A DNA stretch of 46,110 nucleotides from Pseudomonas sp. CBZ-4 (GTDB taxonomy: Bacteria; Pseudomonadota; Gammaproteobacteria; Pseudomonadales; Pseudomonadaceae), in the NCBI RefSeq assembly GCF_000346755.1, contig NZ_ANNV01000141.1, forward strand, positions 1 to 46,110, given 5' to 3'. How positions within the stretch are numbered: the stretch's first letter is position 1; each line of letters begins with the position of its first letter. A program made the position numbers and the translations under genes. Shown one piece after another: positions 9,054-18,435 of the stretch. The notes under the pieces were generated by a model, which ran no database searches, was not told the DNA's origin, and saw only the letters and a program-made list of their open reading frames with translations.

Positions 9054-11237
9054 TTAGAAATCCACCGTTGCCGACAACTCGAACGTACGCGGCGCGCCCA
9101 ACCCAAGGCTTGACGTCAACGGCATGCCCCAGTACGCCTTGTCGGTGACGTTGGTCACCGTGCCACGCAAGGTCACCGGCCGCCCGGCGACCTGCATCGC
9201 ATACCGCGAGCCCAGGTCGAAAATCGTGTAGCCGGGGATCGACTGCGCGTTGTCATCGCTGATGTATTGCTGGGAAACTGCCGTCGCGTTGGCCGTCAAG
9301 GTCAGGCCGGACACCACCGGCGTGTCCCATTCCACCCCGAGCTTGCCTTGCAGCTTGGGCAAACCGGTGGCCGTCTTGCCTTCATCATCGCCCCCCGGCG
9401 ACTTGGTGATCTTCGGATCCACATGGGCCACGCCGCCCATCAGGCGCACATCGTCGATGGGCGAGCCGAAGAAGCCCCACTCGATCCCACGGTTGCGCTG
9501 CTCACCACCAAAGGAAAACACATTGGTCACCGGATCGGTCGAGCTGCCCGGGCGTTCGATCTGATACAGGCTGAGGGTGTGGGTGAACGTGCCCAGGTCG
9601 AGCTTGAGGCCGATCTCCTTCTGCTTGGATTTATACGGGGCAAACACATCGCCGTAGTTGGCCGCTGTCATCGGCGCCATCGCGCCTTTGCTCAGGCCCT
9701 CGATGTAGTTGGCGTACACCGAAACCTGCTCCGTGAGCTTGACCACCACGGCTGCGGCGGGCGTTGTCGCGCTTTCGTCATAGCCGGGCTTGTTACGGGC
9801 GCCGGTGGTGGTATTGAAGGTGTCCGTGACCACGTTCTGGCGGCGCACGCCAAGCGTCAACTGCACCTTGTCGTCCAGGACCGACAAGGTATCCGCCACG
9901 CCGTAGCTGGTCAGCGTGGATTCGGTGTGTGCCACCGGCGCAAAGCTGCGCGGCGCCTCGGGGCCCCAGGTCGGGTGATAGATATTGGTCAGCCAATCCG
10001 CACCGGGCACCCAACGCCGGCCGTAGTCCTTTTGCTTGTCGGCATACCGCGTGGCGTTGACCACCCACTGGTGCCCGACCGGCCCGGTCTGCCACTTACC
10101 CTTGAGCCCCGCCTCGCCCGAGGTTTTCTCGATGTCCATCTTCAACTGGCCCATGCTGGTCTTCAAATCCCCGGCGTTGTTGATCACCTGGGCCGACATC
10201 GCGCCGCTGTAGCGGTAGTGGGTTTCGCTGGCACCGAACGCCGCGTAGGCCAGCAGGTGCTCGGTCAGGTCAAACTCGCCGCGCACAATCGCGCCCTGGT
10301 CCTTGGTATCGACAAACGCCCAGTCCGGGTTGAGCAAGGTGTCGGACTTCGGCGGCTTGGGCACGGCCACATTCGCCGCCAGGCTGATCCCACGGTTTTG
10401 CCCGCGCACACGGTCTTCGCTGTTGTAGAGGTCGGCGGACAGCCGCGCACGCTCGCCGCGCCAATCCAGGCCCAACGAATTCAACTGGGCTTTCTGCTGT
10501 TGCTGCTCGGTCGCGGTGTCGCCATCGCGGTACATGCCGTTGAAGCGCACGCCAAATTGCTGCTCGTCGCCAAAGCGCCGGCCGACGTCGAGGTGGCCGC
10601 CGAACTGCGCGTCGGACAGGTAGGTGGTGGTGAAGCGCGTCAGCGGCTGCGCACCGGCACGCTTGGGCACCAGGTTGACCATGCCACCCACCGAACCGCC
10701 CGGCGGCATGCCGTTGAGCAGCGCCGACGGGCCCTTCAACACTTCGATGCGCTCGTACATTTCCGGCGAGATGCGGTAGTACGGCGCCACGCCAAACAGT
10801 CCGTCGATGGTCACGTCGCTGATGCTGGTGGCAAAACCACGGATCGAATAGTTCTCGCTGTAGGTGCCCTTCAGGCCATTGCTGAATACCGCAGGGTCGG
10901 TGGCGGCGATCACATCGGTGACGGTCTGGGCCTGGCGATCGGCGATGTATTTTTCCGTGTAGCTGATGGTGCTGAACGGCGTTTCCATAAAGTCCTTGTT
11001 GCCCAGCAGGCCGAGGCGGCTGCCGTATGCCACCTGGTCACCGGCGTAGGTCAGCGGCAGCTCTGTGGCCGGCGCTTCACCCTCGACGCGAATGGCGGGC
11101 AAGGTGGACACGCGGTTTTCTTCGGCTTGCGCCAGTTCTTCGGCGAATGCGGGGGCGCTGCTGATCGCCAGCCCGAGCAAGGCCATGGCGGCAAAACCCG
11201 GACGAGCGGGCACAGGGGTACGTGTACGGTGAGTCAT
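9054..11237 (-). CDS. TonB-dependent siderophore receptor (BauA/FhuE-like), last gene of uptake operon
   Basis: Outer-membrane ferric-siderophore receptor of 727 residues. It has a signal peptide (cleavage near SSAPAFA), a plug domain at about residues 70-190 (TVTDVIAATDPAVFSNG; SIRGFATSISDVTIDGL; IEVLKGPSALLNGMPPGGSVGG), a 22-strand barrel and a C-terminal aromatic residue (ATVDF). There is no N-terminal STN signalling domain, so it is a plain importer rather than a FecA-type transducer. The start follows GGAG. It lies 66 nt after the binding-protein gene in the same direction, the order I recall for BauB then BauA in the acinetobactin uptake operon. The ligand cannot be read from sequence; a catechol/hydroxamate siderophore is suggested by the neighbouring genes. 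Confidence 0.93.
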   Translation of the reverse strand: MTHRTRTPVPARPGFAAMALLGLAISSAPAFAEELAQAEENRVSTLPAIRVEGEAPATELPLTYAGDQVAYGSRLGLLGNKDFMETPFSTISYTEKYIADRQAQTVTDVIAATDPAVFSNGLKGTYSENYSIRGFATSISDVTIDGLFGVAPYYRISPEMYERIEVLKGPSALLNGMPPGGSVGGMVNLVPKRAGAQPLTRFTTTYLSDAQFGGHLDVGRRFGDEQQFGVRFNGMYRDGDTATEQQQQKAQLNSLGLDWRGERARLSADLYNSEDRVRGQNRGISLAANVAVPKPPKSDTLLNPDWAFVDTKDQGAIVRGEFDLTEHLLAYAAFGASETHYRYSGAMSAQVINNAGDLKTSMGQLKMDIEKTSGEAGLKGKWQTGPVGHQWVVNATRYADKQKDYGRRWVPGADWLTNIYHPTWGPEAPRSFAPVAHTESTLTSYGVADTLSVLDDKVQLTLGVRRQNVVTDTFNTTTGARNKPGYDESATTPAAAVVVKLTEQVSVYANYIEGLSKGAMAPMTAANYGDVFAPYKSKQKEIGLKLDLGTFTHTLSLYQIERPGSSTDPVTNVFSFGGEQRNRGIEWGFFGSPIDDVRLMGGVAHVDPKITKSPGGDDEGKTATGLPKLQGKLGVEWDTPVVSGLTLTANATAVSQQYISDDNAQSIPGYTIFDLGSRYAMQVAGRPVTLRGTVTNVTDKAYWGMPLTSSLGLGAPRTFELSATVDF

Positions 11238-11303
11238 GGAAGGCTCCGTAAGGTGGGATGTTTTTTTAGTGTTGGCAGTTTGAAGCGGGGTTAACGCCTG
11301 GAA

Positions 11304-12236
11304 TCAGGGTTGATAGCCCTGGATCACATCGGCGATCACTTGCTTGATCGAGCTCGGGCTGGCCGCCATGACGTACCAGGCATCGGCATCGACAAACACC
11401 ACGCGCCCGGTTTTCCAGGCCTTGGTCTGGCGCAACAACGGGTTGCCCAGGGTGTGCGCGTTGAGCAACGGGCGGTGCTCCATCACGGCCGTGCGGTCGA
11501 CCACGTAGAGAATGTCCGGGTTGGCCTGCTGGATGAATTCACTGGAAATCGGCTGGCCATGCAAGCCGGCCTCGGCGGTCGGGCTCGCCGGTTTCACCCC
11601 CAGCTCGGTGAACACAAAGCCGTAGCGCGACTGCACGCCAAACGAGCTGAACGCGCCGTTGTTATGCAGCACCACCAAGGCGCGCTCGGGGCGCTCGGCG
11701 GTGATGCGTTTCGCTTCTACGACCTTGGCGTCGAGGGCGGCGACCTGTTGTTGCGCCAGGGTGGACTTGTCGAAAAGTTGCCCGAGGGTCAGCAGGTGCT
11801 GCTTGATCACCTCGATATGGCGCTTCTGGCTGTCGCGGTAATCCACGTCGAAATGCACGGTGGGCGCGATCTCGCTGAGTTCGCCGTAGTGCGGGGCCTG
11901 CAACGAGGTGATCAGGATCAGGTCCGGCTTGGCCGCGTGCACCCGCTCCAGGTTCGGCTGGACGATAGCGCCGGTGTCCACCACCGCCGCGTCGTCCTTG
12001 TAGCGTTGCAGGAACGGCGGCACGAAGTCCTTGGGCATGCCGGCCACCGGTACGCCCAGTTGGTCGAGGAAGTCCACTTCGTTCATGTCCAGGGCGACTA
12101 CGCGTTGTACGGGCGGCTGAACCCGTGTGGTGCCCAACGCGTGCGTCACGCTGATCGGTGCGGCGGCCGAAGCCGGGCCGGCGCCGAGGGCGACCAGTAA
12201 CAGGGCTGATGCCCAAGCGGTGTGTTTGCGCTTCAT
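11304..12236 (-). CDS. Periplasmic ferric-siderophore binding protein (FatB/BauB/CeuE-like)
   Basis: Soluble substrate-binding protein of a FecCD-type importer, 310 residues from the chosen start. A signal peptide (LLLVALGAGPASA) lacks a lipobox Cys, so it should be free in the periplasm. The class III binding-protein fold shows in the early VVALDMNEVDFLDQLGV segment, KPDLILITSLQ, and the C-terminal NPDILYVVDR and WYVMAASPSSIKQVIADV. The ATG at 12236 has a weak GAG upstream. An in-frame ATG at 12248 overlaps the ATPase stop as ATGA and would add MRTP; either start is possible. It delivers the ferric siderophore to the permease pair encoded upstream. Confidence 0.92.
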   Translation of the reverse strand: MKRKHTAWASALLLVALGAGPASAAAPISVTHALGTTRVQPPVQRVVALDMNEVDFLDQLGVPVAGMPKDFVPPFLQRYKDDAAVVDTGAIVQPNLERVHAAKPDLILITSLQAPHYGELSEIAPTVHFDVDYRDSQKRHIEVIKQHLLTLGQLFDKSTLAQQQVAALDAKVVEAKRITAERPERALVVLHNNGAFSSFGVQSRYGFVFTELGVKPASPTAEAGLHGQPISSEFIQQANPDILYVVDRTAVMEHRPLLNAHTLGNPLLRQTKAWKTGRVVFVDADAWYVMAASPSSIKQVIADVIQGYQP

Positions 12237-12244
12237 GGGAGTTC

Positions 12245-13009
12245 TCATGCGGGGTTGAAGTAGTTGCACAGGCGGCCACGGGCGCCGTGGGTGATCTCGA
12301 AGTCGAGGTCGTACAGTTCGCCCAGGCGGGTTTCGTTGACCACCTCGGCCACACTGCCGGCGCAATGCACGGCGCCGGCTTTCATGGCGAGGATGTGGTC
12401 GGAGTAATGGGCGGCGAAATTGATGTCGTGCACCACCAGGATCACCGTGCGGCCCTGCTCGTCACACAGGCGGCGCAGCGCGCGCATGATGTGCACGGCA
12501 TGCTTGATATCGAGGTTGTTCAACGGCTCGTCGAGCAGCAGGCAGTCGGTCTGCTGGGCGATGGTCATGGCGAGGAACGCCATTTGTCGCTGGCCGCCGC
12601 TGAGTTCGTCGAGGTAGGCGCGGCGCAGCGGTTGCAGCGCGAGAAAGCTCAGGGAGTCATCGATCACGCGGTGGTCTTCGGCGGTCAGCGCGCCACGGCT
12701 GTAGGGGAAGCGCCCGAAGGCCACCAGTTCCTCGACGGTCAGGCGCAGGTTGAAATCCGGCGCCTGGCGCAAGGTGGCCACGCGCTTGGCGTAGTCGCGC
12801 AGCGGGATGTCGCTGACCTCGCGGCCATCCAGGCGAATGTCGCCGCCGCTTGGCGCCATCAGCCGCGCGATCATCATCAGCAACGTGGTCTTGCCGGCGC
12901 CATTGGGGCCGATCAGCGAGGTCAGGCGCCCGGCGGTAAAGCGCGCGTTGACGCCGGCCAGCACGGTCTTGCTGCCGTAGGTTTTGTGGAGGTTGTGCAC
13001 AGTGATCAT
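12245..13009 (-). CDS. Iron-siderophore ABC importer ATPase (BauE/FepC-like)
   Basis: Cytoplasmic ATPase of a FecCDE-type importer, 254 residues. It has Walker A GPNGAGKTT (about residues 34-42), Q-loop near TLRQAPDF, signature LSGGQRQ, Walker B CLLLDEPLNNLD, and the switch His in VVHDINFAAHYSD. The product matches the VctC/CeuD/FatE group in ending soon after a variable CNYF segment. ATG at 13009 overlaps the upstream permease stop (ATGA, 13006-13009), so its synthesis is probably coupled to the permeases. Confidence 0.95.
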   Translation of the reverse strand: MITVHNLHKTYGSKTVLAGVNARFTAGRLTSLIGPNGAGKTTLLMMIARLMAPSGGDIRLDGREVSDIPLRDYAKRVATLRQAPDFNLRLTVEELVAFGRFPYSRGALTAEDHRVIDDSLSFLALQPLRRAYLDELSGGQRQMAFLAMTIAQQTDCLLLDEPLNNLDIKHAVHIMRALRRLCDEQGRTVILVVHDINFAAHYSDHILAMKAGAVHCAGSVAEVVNETRLGELYDLDFEITHGARGRLCNYFNPA

Positions 13010-13938
13010 CGGATGCCTCGGGTGCGCAGCATCAGCGCCAGGAAGTACGTGCCGCACAGCAGGTTCACAAGAATGCTGACGGTGGTCTTGTAGTTGAAGA
13101 CATGCTCGACCAGCAGTTGCGCCGCGATAAACATCGCGATGGCAATCGCGCTGCCCATGGGCAAGGTCACGCGGTGGCGGAAGGTGCGCGCCAACGCATA
13201 AGTCGTGTTGGCGACAAATACGCCCATGAACGCGGTAGGCCCGAGCAGCCCGGTGGAAATCGCCACCAACGCCGCCACGAGCGCGAGTTGCAGGCGCACC
13301 ACGCGCGGGTAATCCACCCCCAGCGACACGGCTTGGTCGCGACCGAGGGCGAGCACGTCGAGGGTCGGCAAGGTGCGGGCAAAGCCCAGGCACAGCGCCG
13401 CCACTAGCAACCCCGAGAACAGCAGTTGCTGCGGCTGCACGCGGTTGAACGATGCCTGGCTGAAGCCTTGCAGGATCGAGAACTCGCCGGGGCTGATCTT
13501 CAACTGCACGAACTGCGTGACCGTGCCGATCACCAGGCTCAACACCAGGCCCAGCAGCAACAGGAAATACACGTTGCCGTTGCCCTCACGCAGCAACCAG
13601 CGTTGCAACGCCCAGGAATAGCCGAGCATCAGCAGCACCGACAGCACAAAGTTGCCCTGGCTGCCCAGCACCACCAGGCTGGCGGTGCCCAGTACCAGCA
13701 CCAGCAACGCCTGGAACAACAGGTACACCGCTTCGTAGCCCATGATCGCCGGCGTGAGGATGCGGTTGCCGGTGAGGGTCTGGAAGATGATCGACGACCA
13801 CGCCACGCACACGCCGCCAATACACATCGCCGCCAACCGCGCGAGGCGCTTGGGGATCACGTAATCGAAATCCAGCCCCGAACGGAACAGCACAAAGCCC
13901 AACGCCAGGGCGAGCACCAAGGCCCACAGCCGCTTCAT
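13006..13938 (-). CDS. FecCD-family iron-siderophore permease, second subunit (BauC-like)
   Basis: Integral membrane permease of 310 residues with about nine or ten hydrophobic segments. Family hallmarks are the RLARLAAMCIGGVCVAWSSIIFQTLTGN block after the first membrane helix and the cytoplasmic coupling region around LALGRDQAVSLGVDYPRV, followed by GPTAFMGVFVAN. It begins inside the stop of the preceding permease (ATGA, 13935-13938) and ends inside the ATPase start. It presumably forms a heterodimer with the 13935-14870 product. Confidence 0.94.
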   Translation of the reverse strand: MKRLWALVLALALGFVLFRSGLDFDYVIPKRLARLAAMCIGGVCVAWSSIIFQTLTGNRILTPAIMGYEAVYLLFQALLVLVLGTASLVVLGSQGNFVLSVLLMLGYSWALQRWLLREGNGNVYFLLLLGLVLSLVIGTVTQFVQLKISPGEFSILQGFSQASFNRVQPQQLLFSGLLVAALCLGFARTLPTLDVLALGRDQAVSLGVDYPRVVRLQLALVAALVAISTGLLGPTAFMGVFVANTTYALARTFRHRVTLPMGSAIAIAMFIAAQLLVEHVFNYKTTVSILVNLLCGTYFLALMLRTRGIR

Positions 13939-14870
13939 CGCTGCCTCCAGACGATCAACCCGAGGAACAAGCCGCCGCCGACAATGCCGGCAGTGAGGCC
14001 AATCGGTACTTCGAACGGGAAGATCAGCAGGCGCCCGAGAATGTCGCAGGCCAGCAGCAATGCGGCACCGCCGAGGGCGACGATGGGCAACGTGCGGCTG
14101 AGGTTTTCGCCGTAGTACAAGGCCACCAGATTGGGAATCACCAGCCCGACAAAGGGGATCGAACCGATGGTGATCACCGTCGCCGCCACGGTCACGGCCA
14201 CCAGCAACAGGCCCAGCGCCGCCGTGGCCGCGTAGTTCAGGCCCAGGCTGCTGGCCATGCCCTCGCCCATGCCCATCACGGTGAAGCGCTGCGCATACAG
14301 GTAAGCCAGCGCGACGATGGGCAGGATCAAGTAAATGATCTCGTAGTTGCCCTGCACCACCTTGGAAAAATCCCCCAGCAACCAGCCCTGCATGCTTTGC
14401 AGGATGTTGTGGCGATAGGCATAAAACTCGGCGATGGCGCTGAGTACACCGCCGTACATCAGGCCAATCACCGGCACCAGCAACGTGTGCTGAAAACGCA
14501 GGCGCCGGATGATCGCCAGGAACACCAGGCTCGCGGCGAAGCAACACAGCAGCGCAAACAGCATGCGCACGCCGGCGCTGGCGGCCGGCGCCACGCCCAG
14601 CGACACGAGAATGCCGAGCTTGGCCGCGTCCAGCCCGCCGGTAGTGCCCGGCTCGACGAACTTGTTGCGCAGGATGTGCTGCAAGATCACCCCGCACACC
14701 GCCAAGCCGACGCCGGTCAACACCAGCGCGGCCAAGCGCGGCAGGCGGCTGGCCGTCAGCGTCAGCCAGCCATCGCTGTCGAGTGCCAACAGGTCGATTT
14801 CGCGGGCACCGACCAGCAGCGACACGCCGCACAGCACCAGCAACACGCCACAGCCCACTAGACGCATCAT
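13935..14870 (-). CDS. FecCD-family iron-siderophore permease, first subunit (BauD-like)
   Basis: Integral membrane permease of 311 residues. The pattern RLPRLAALVLTGVGLAVCGVILQHILRN after the first helix, the SLGLNYAATAALGLLLVA coupling segment and IPFVGLVIPNLVALYYGEN define the FecCD family. Two adjacent ATGs occur; the first (14870) overlaps the stop of the upstream ABC gene as ATGA and is preferred. The order permease, permease, ATPase, binding protein, TonB receptor is that of bauDCEBA of Acinetobacter as I recall it. Confidence 0.94.
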   Translation of the reverse strand: MMRLVGCGVLLVLCGVSLLVGAREIDLLALDSDGWLTLTASRLPRLAALVLTGVGLAVCGVILQHILRNKFVEPGTTGGLDAAKLGILVSLGVAPAASAGVRMLFALLCCFAASLVFLAIIRRLRFQHTLLVPVIGLMYGGVLSAIAEFYAYRHNILQSMQGWLLGDFSKVVQGNYEIIYLILPIVALAYLYAQRFTVMGMGEGMASSLGLNYAATAALGLLLVAVTVAATVITIGSIPFVGLVIPNLVALYYGENLSRTLPIVALGGAALLLACDILGRLLIFPFEVPIGLTAGIVGGGLFLGLIVWRQR

Positions 14871-16594
14871 GCAATCCGCCAACCACGGGCCGCCCGGCGC
14901 TGGGCGAGGAACTGCGCGTAACGGCCACCGCTGGCCGCCAAGGTCGCAGGCGTACCCTGCTCGACGATCTCGCCGTCATCCAGCACCACAATCTGGTCGG
15001 CCATGGCTACCGTCGATAGCTGGTGCGCGATCACAATCAAGGTGCAGCGCCCGCGCAACCTGGCCAGCGCCTCGCCGATGGCGGCCTGGTTGTAGGTATC
15101 GAGGGCGGCGGTGGCTTCGTCCACCAGCAGGATCGGCGCGTCCTTGAGCAACGCACGGGCAATGGCGATACGTTGGCGCTCGCCCCCGGACAACCGCGCC
15201 CCGCCCTCGCCCACTGGCGTGTGCAGGCCCAGGGGCAAGCGCGCGATGATCTCGGCGACGCCGGCTTGCTCTGCGACCGCCGCGATCTCGGCCAGGCTGG
15301 CGTCCGGTTTACCGAGGCGGATGTTGTCGGCAATGCTGCCCTGGAACAGGTAGGTGTCCTGGAAAATCTGGCTGATCTGCGCGGCCAGCGCCGCTTCGGA
15401 CATCTCGCGCACCTCCACGCCACCGACCAACACCTGGCCCCGGCTCGCGTCGAAGATGCGCGCCAGCAGGCGCACCAGCGTGGTCTTGCCCGAGCCCGAC
15501 GCACCGATCAGCGCGGTCATGCTGCCCGGTTCGATGCGCAGGCTCACCCCGCGCAGCACCGGGGGCTCACCGGGGGCATAACGAAAGCTGACGTTGCGCA
15601 ATTCCACCGAGCGGTCCGTTGGCATTTTCGGTTGCGCGGCGACCGGCAATGGCTGCTCGGCTAGGATGCTGTGCACCGCATCGAGCTGGGCGTTGGCGCT
15701 GCGCAGGATCTCGCCATAACTGGCGACTTCCAGCAGCGGGTCGATGTAACGACACACCAGCACCAGCGCCACGCAGGCGGCGACGGCTTCGTGGGCGTCC
15801 AGCGCGTCGCACCACAGCGCGACGGCCACCAGCAAGGCGCAGAAGATCCCTTGCACGGCCCAGGCATTGAGTACCGCCGACAACGACGAGCGATAAATCA
15901 AACGCTGGCCGGACTGGCGTTGCCTGTCGATGGCCTGGTCCAGCAAACGTGTGGCGCCACCGCTGCCATTGAATGCGCGCAACACCGACTGGGCCTGGGC
16001 GAACTCGACCATGCGCTGGCTGGTCTGGGCGAAGTGCTGCTGATAAGTGCTATCGGCACTGCGGCCCAAACGCGCGGTGAACAGCATCACGCCCACCAAC
16101 AACGGCAGCGCCAGCAACGCCAACACACCCAAGGGCCAATGCAACACAAACAGCGTGGCAATCAGCACCAAAGGCGTCACCGCGCCGCTGATCACCGGGG
16201 TGAACACATGCGCCGGCAACTGCGCCACCGCCATCATGCCTTGGGTGATCAAATGACCGAGCCGCGCACTGTTTTGCGCGCTGAACCAACCCACCGGCAG
16301 GCGCGCCACGTGATCGCCGAGGCGTTGCCGCGCGCCTTGCAGCACCGCCACGCCGACGGCTACACCGGCCTTGTCGAGTGCGCGGCGCCACAGCGCACAG
16401 GCCGTTACGCCGACCAGCAGCGCAATCAGCCAACGCCCGGCCCCCAGTGCATCACCGGCCAACAGATGACTGATGACCGGAACCAGCGTGATCAGGGTCA
16501 GCCCGCTGAGCAGGCCGTAGAACACCGCCATCGCGGCGTAGCGGCGCAGCGTGGGCGCGTCTTCACCGAGCAGGCGCACAAAAGTCTTCAGCAT
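14867..16594 (-). CDS. Fused permease-ATPase ABC protein, second of pair (BarB/IrtB/YbtQ-like)
   Basis: Type IV exporter-fold half-transporter of 575 residues: six membrane helices (about residues 20-310), then an ATPase domain with Walker A GASGSGKTT, signature LSGGERQRIAIARA, Walker B ILLVDEATAALD and H-loop IAHQLSTV. It is the partner of the 16588-18366 product; the genes overlap by 7 nt (ATGCTGA). Such pairs beside siderophore genes either secrete siderophores (BarAB) or, despite the exporter fold, import and process ferric siderophores across the inner membrane (IrtAB, YbtPQ). With no biosynthesis genes here, import is more plausible. That is inference. Confidence 0.92.
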   Translation of the reverse strand: MLKTFVRLLGEDAPTLRRYAAMAVFYGLLSGLTLITLVPVISHLLAGDALGAGRWLIALLVGVTACALWRRALDKAGVAVGVAVLQGARQRLGDHVARLPVGWFSAQNSARLGHLITQGMMAVAQLPAHVFTPVISGAVTPLVLIATLFVLHWPLGVLALLALPLLVGVMLFTARLGRSADSTYQQHFAQTSQRMVEFAQAQSVLRAFNGSGGATRLLDQAIDRQRQSGQRLIYRSSLSAVLNAWAVQGIFCALLVAVALWCDALDAHEAVAACVALVLVCRYIDPLLEVASYGEILRSANAQLDAVHSILAEQPLPVAAQPKMPTDRSVELRNVSFRYAPGEPPVLRGVSLRIEPGSMTALIGASGSGKTTLVRLLARIFDASRGQVLVGGVEVREMSEAALAAQISQIFQDTYLFQGSIADNIRLGKPDASLAEIAAVAEQAGVAEIIARLPLGLHTPVGEGGARLSGGERQRIAIARALLKDAPILLVDEATAALDTYNQAAIGEALARLRGRCTLIVIAHQLSTVAMADQIVVLDDGEIVEQGTPATLAASGGRYAQFLAQRRAARGWRIA

Positions 16595-18366
16595 GGTTGC
16601 ACCGCCTGGGATTCGCTGCGGGCGTAATCGCCCAGTTGCCATAACCGCGCGTAGAGCCCGCCGTGGGCCAGCAGGTCGGCGTGGCGGCCCTGCTCGTGCA
16701 GGGTGCCGTCGTGGATCACGAGGATCTGGTCGGCGTGCATCACCGTGTCGAGCCGATGAGCAATGACCAGCAGCGTGCGGCCCTGGGCGAAGCGCGACAG
16801 GGCTTGCTGGATCGCCACTTCGTTGTCGGCATCGGCGGCGGCGGTGGCCTCGTCGAGCACCAGCACCGGCGGGTCCAGCAGCACCGCACGGGCAATGCTG
16901 AGGCGCTGTTGTTCGCCGCCGGAGAGCTGGGCGTCTTCGCCGATCACCGAGTCATAACCACGTGGTAGCAGCAGGATGCGGTCGTGGATGTTCGCCGTGC
17001 GCGCGGCGTGTTCAATGTCCAGTTGAGTCGCGGACGGTCGGCCGAGGGCGATGTTGTCGCGCACACTGGCGTTGATCAGGCGCACCTCTTGCAGCACAAA
17101 ACCGATGCGCTGGTACAACAGCGGCGTGTCGATATGGCGCAGGTCGGCGCCGCCGAGGGTGATGCGCCCGCTGCTGGGGTCGAAAAACCGCAGCAGCAGG
17201 CGCGCCAGCGTGGACTTGCCGGCACCGGACAGGCCGACGATGGCCGTGGTGGTACCCGGTTGCAGGGTGAAATTAATATCGCTGAGCACCGCGTGGTCGC
17301 GTTCATAGGCATAACCGACCTGCTCAAAGCAGATCGTGTTGCCGCTGGGCAGTTGCATGGCCGATTGCGTCAGCGTCGGCGTGTCCAGCAACCCCTGCAC
17401 GCGCTGCGCGGCGCCAGTGGCGTTGTGCAAATCGTGGGTGATGTAGTGCAACAACAGCAACGGTGCGCTCAGGCCCGGCGCCACCAAGACGAAGGGCAGC
17501 ACGTCCACGGGCGCGATCCAGCCCAGGCCAACAAACAGCGTACCGGCCGCCAACATCACACCAAGCACGGTGACCGGCGCGATCATCGCATTGGCATTCG
17601 CCATCGATGCCACCAGCGGGCGGGTGAAGTCGATAAAGGTCGTGGCAAAGGTGTCGATGGCGCTGCGATAAGCCCCGTGCGCCTTGCCGCTGGCGCCGAA
17701 CGCCTTGACCACCGGGATGCCGTTGACGAACTCCACCACCGCGTTGTCGATGCGCGCCATCCCGCCGACAAATTCCTGCATACTCGCGCCGCTGGCGCGC
17801 ATGGCCCGCGAGAAAAACAGGAAATACCCGGCAAACGGCAGCAGTGCCACCAGCGCCAGGCGCCAGTCCATGACAAACAGGTAGACCGCCGACACCAACA
17901 CCGCCCCGCCCGCGCGGCCAGCGGTGGTGTAGAAGTGCGCGGTGAGGCTGTGCAGCGTATTGATATCGTCCTGCATCGCCCGTTTCACTTCGCCCGAGGC
18001 CCGGCTGCTGAACCAACCCAGCGGCACACGGCTCAGGCGCTGGGTGATCGCGCGGCGCAAATGATGGGTCAGGCGATTGTCGGCCAGGTGGGCGAGCAAC
18101 TCCGCGGTAAAAATCAACGCCATCCCCGCGAAAAGGCTGACAGCGCTAAGGCCAACAAGCCACCACACTTCGCTCGATAGCTGACCGGCATCGGCGAGTA
18201 CACGTGCGGCGATATGGGCGATGGCGGCCAGCGGCACCAGCGTCAGCATCGCGCCGACAGCAGCAAGCCCTGCGGCTATGCAAAGACGCCCACGGATAGG
18301 CGTCAGAATCCGGCCAAGCGTGCCTGCGACTTGAGGGGTGGCCGAAGCCGCTTCAGGAGAGTCCAT
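16588..18366 (-). CDS. Fused permease-ATPase ABC protein, first of pair (BarA/IrtA/YbtP-like)
   Basis: Half-transporter of 592 residues with six membrane helices followed by an ATPase domain: Walker A GLSGAGKST, signature LSGGEQQRLSIARA, Walker B VLVLDEATAAAD, H-loop IAHRLDTV. The catalytic Glu is present in both members of the pair, so neither ATP site is obviously dead. I see no N-terminal siderophore-interacting (ferric reductase) extension of the kind found in mycobacterial IrtA. It is the first gene of the operon, opposite a TetR gene, with a Fur-box-like site about 20-38 nt upstream of its ATG. Confidence 0.92.
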   Translation of the reverse strand: MDSPEAASATPQVAGTLGRILTPIRGRLCIAAGLAAVGAMLTLVPLAAIAHIAARVLADAGQLSSEVWWLVGLSAVSLFAGMALIFTAELLAHLADNRLTHHLRRAITQRLSRVPLGWFSSRASGEVKRAMQDDINTLHSLTAHFYTTAGRAGGAVLVSAVYLFVMDWRLALVALLPFAGYFLFFSRAMRASGASMQEFVGGMARIDNAVVEFVNGIPVVKAFGASGKAHGAYRSAIDTFATTFIDFTRPLVASMANANAMIAPVTVLGVMLAAGTLFVGLGWIAPVDVLPFVLVAPGLSAPLLLLHYITHDLHNATGAAQRVQGLLDTPTLTQSAMQLPSGNTICFEQVGYAYERDHAVLSDINFTLQPGTTTAIVGLSGAGKSTLARLLLRFFDPSSGRITLGGADLRHIDTPLLYQRIGFVLQEVRLINASVRDNIALGRPSATQLDIEHAARTANIHDRILLLPRGYDSVIGEDAQLSGGEQQRLSIARAVLLDPPVLVLDEATAAADADNEVAIQQALSRFAQGRTLLVIAHRLDTVMHADQILVIHDGTLHEQGRHADLLAHGGLYARLWQLGDYARSESQAVQPC

Positions 18367-18385
18367 TGACAGAAAAAGTCCGTTT

Positions 18386-18404
18386 GAGAATCAGAATCAT
18401 ATTT
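18386..18404 (-). promoter_or_regulatory. Fur-box-like operator and -10 region of the siderophore uptake operon
   Basis: GAGAATCAGAATCATATTT matches the 19-bp Fur consensus (GATAATGATAATCATTATC) at 13 positions by my count. It covers a TATGAT hexamer on the minus strand (18397-18402) that could be the -10 of the operon starting at 18366. Binding by Fur-iron here would shut off the uptake genes, the expected control for this system. I see no good -35. Confidence 0.65.
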
Positions 18405-18425
18405 AGTTGCATGGCTATAAACTAA

Positions 18426-18435
18426 TTTGCGCAAA
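18426..18435. promoter_or_regulatory. Candidate TetR operator (10-bp palindrome)
   Basis: The perfect palindrome TTTGCGCAAA lies between the divergent ABC and TetR genes, 47 nt before the TetR ATG. It is just downstream of a TATAAA hexamer (18416-18421) that could be the TetR -10. The position fits autoregulation by the adjacent TetR protein. The palindrome is shorter than most TetR sites, so this is a candidate only. Confidence 0.35.

Noticed and set aside
9267..11294. 675-codon frame antisense to the TonB receptor
   Set aside because: His/Gly/Val-rich shadow translation; the minus-strand receptor has all family signatures.
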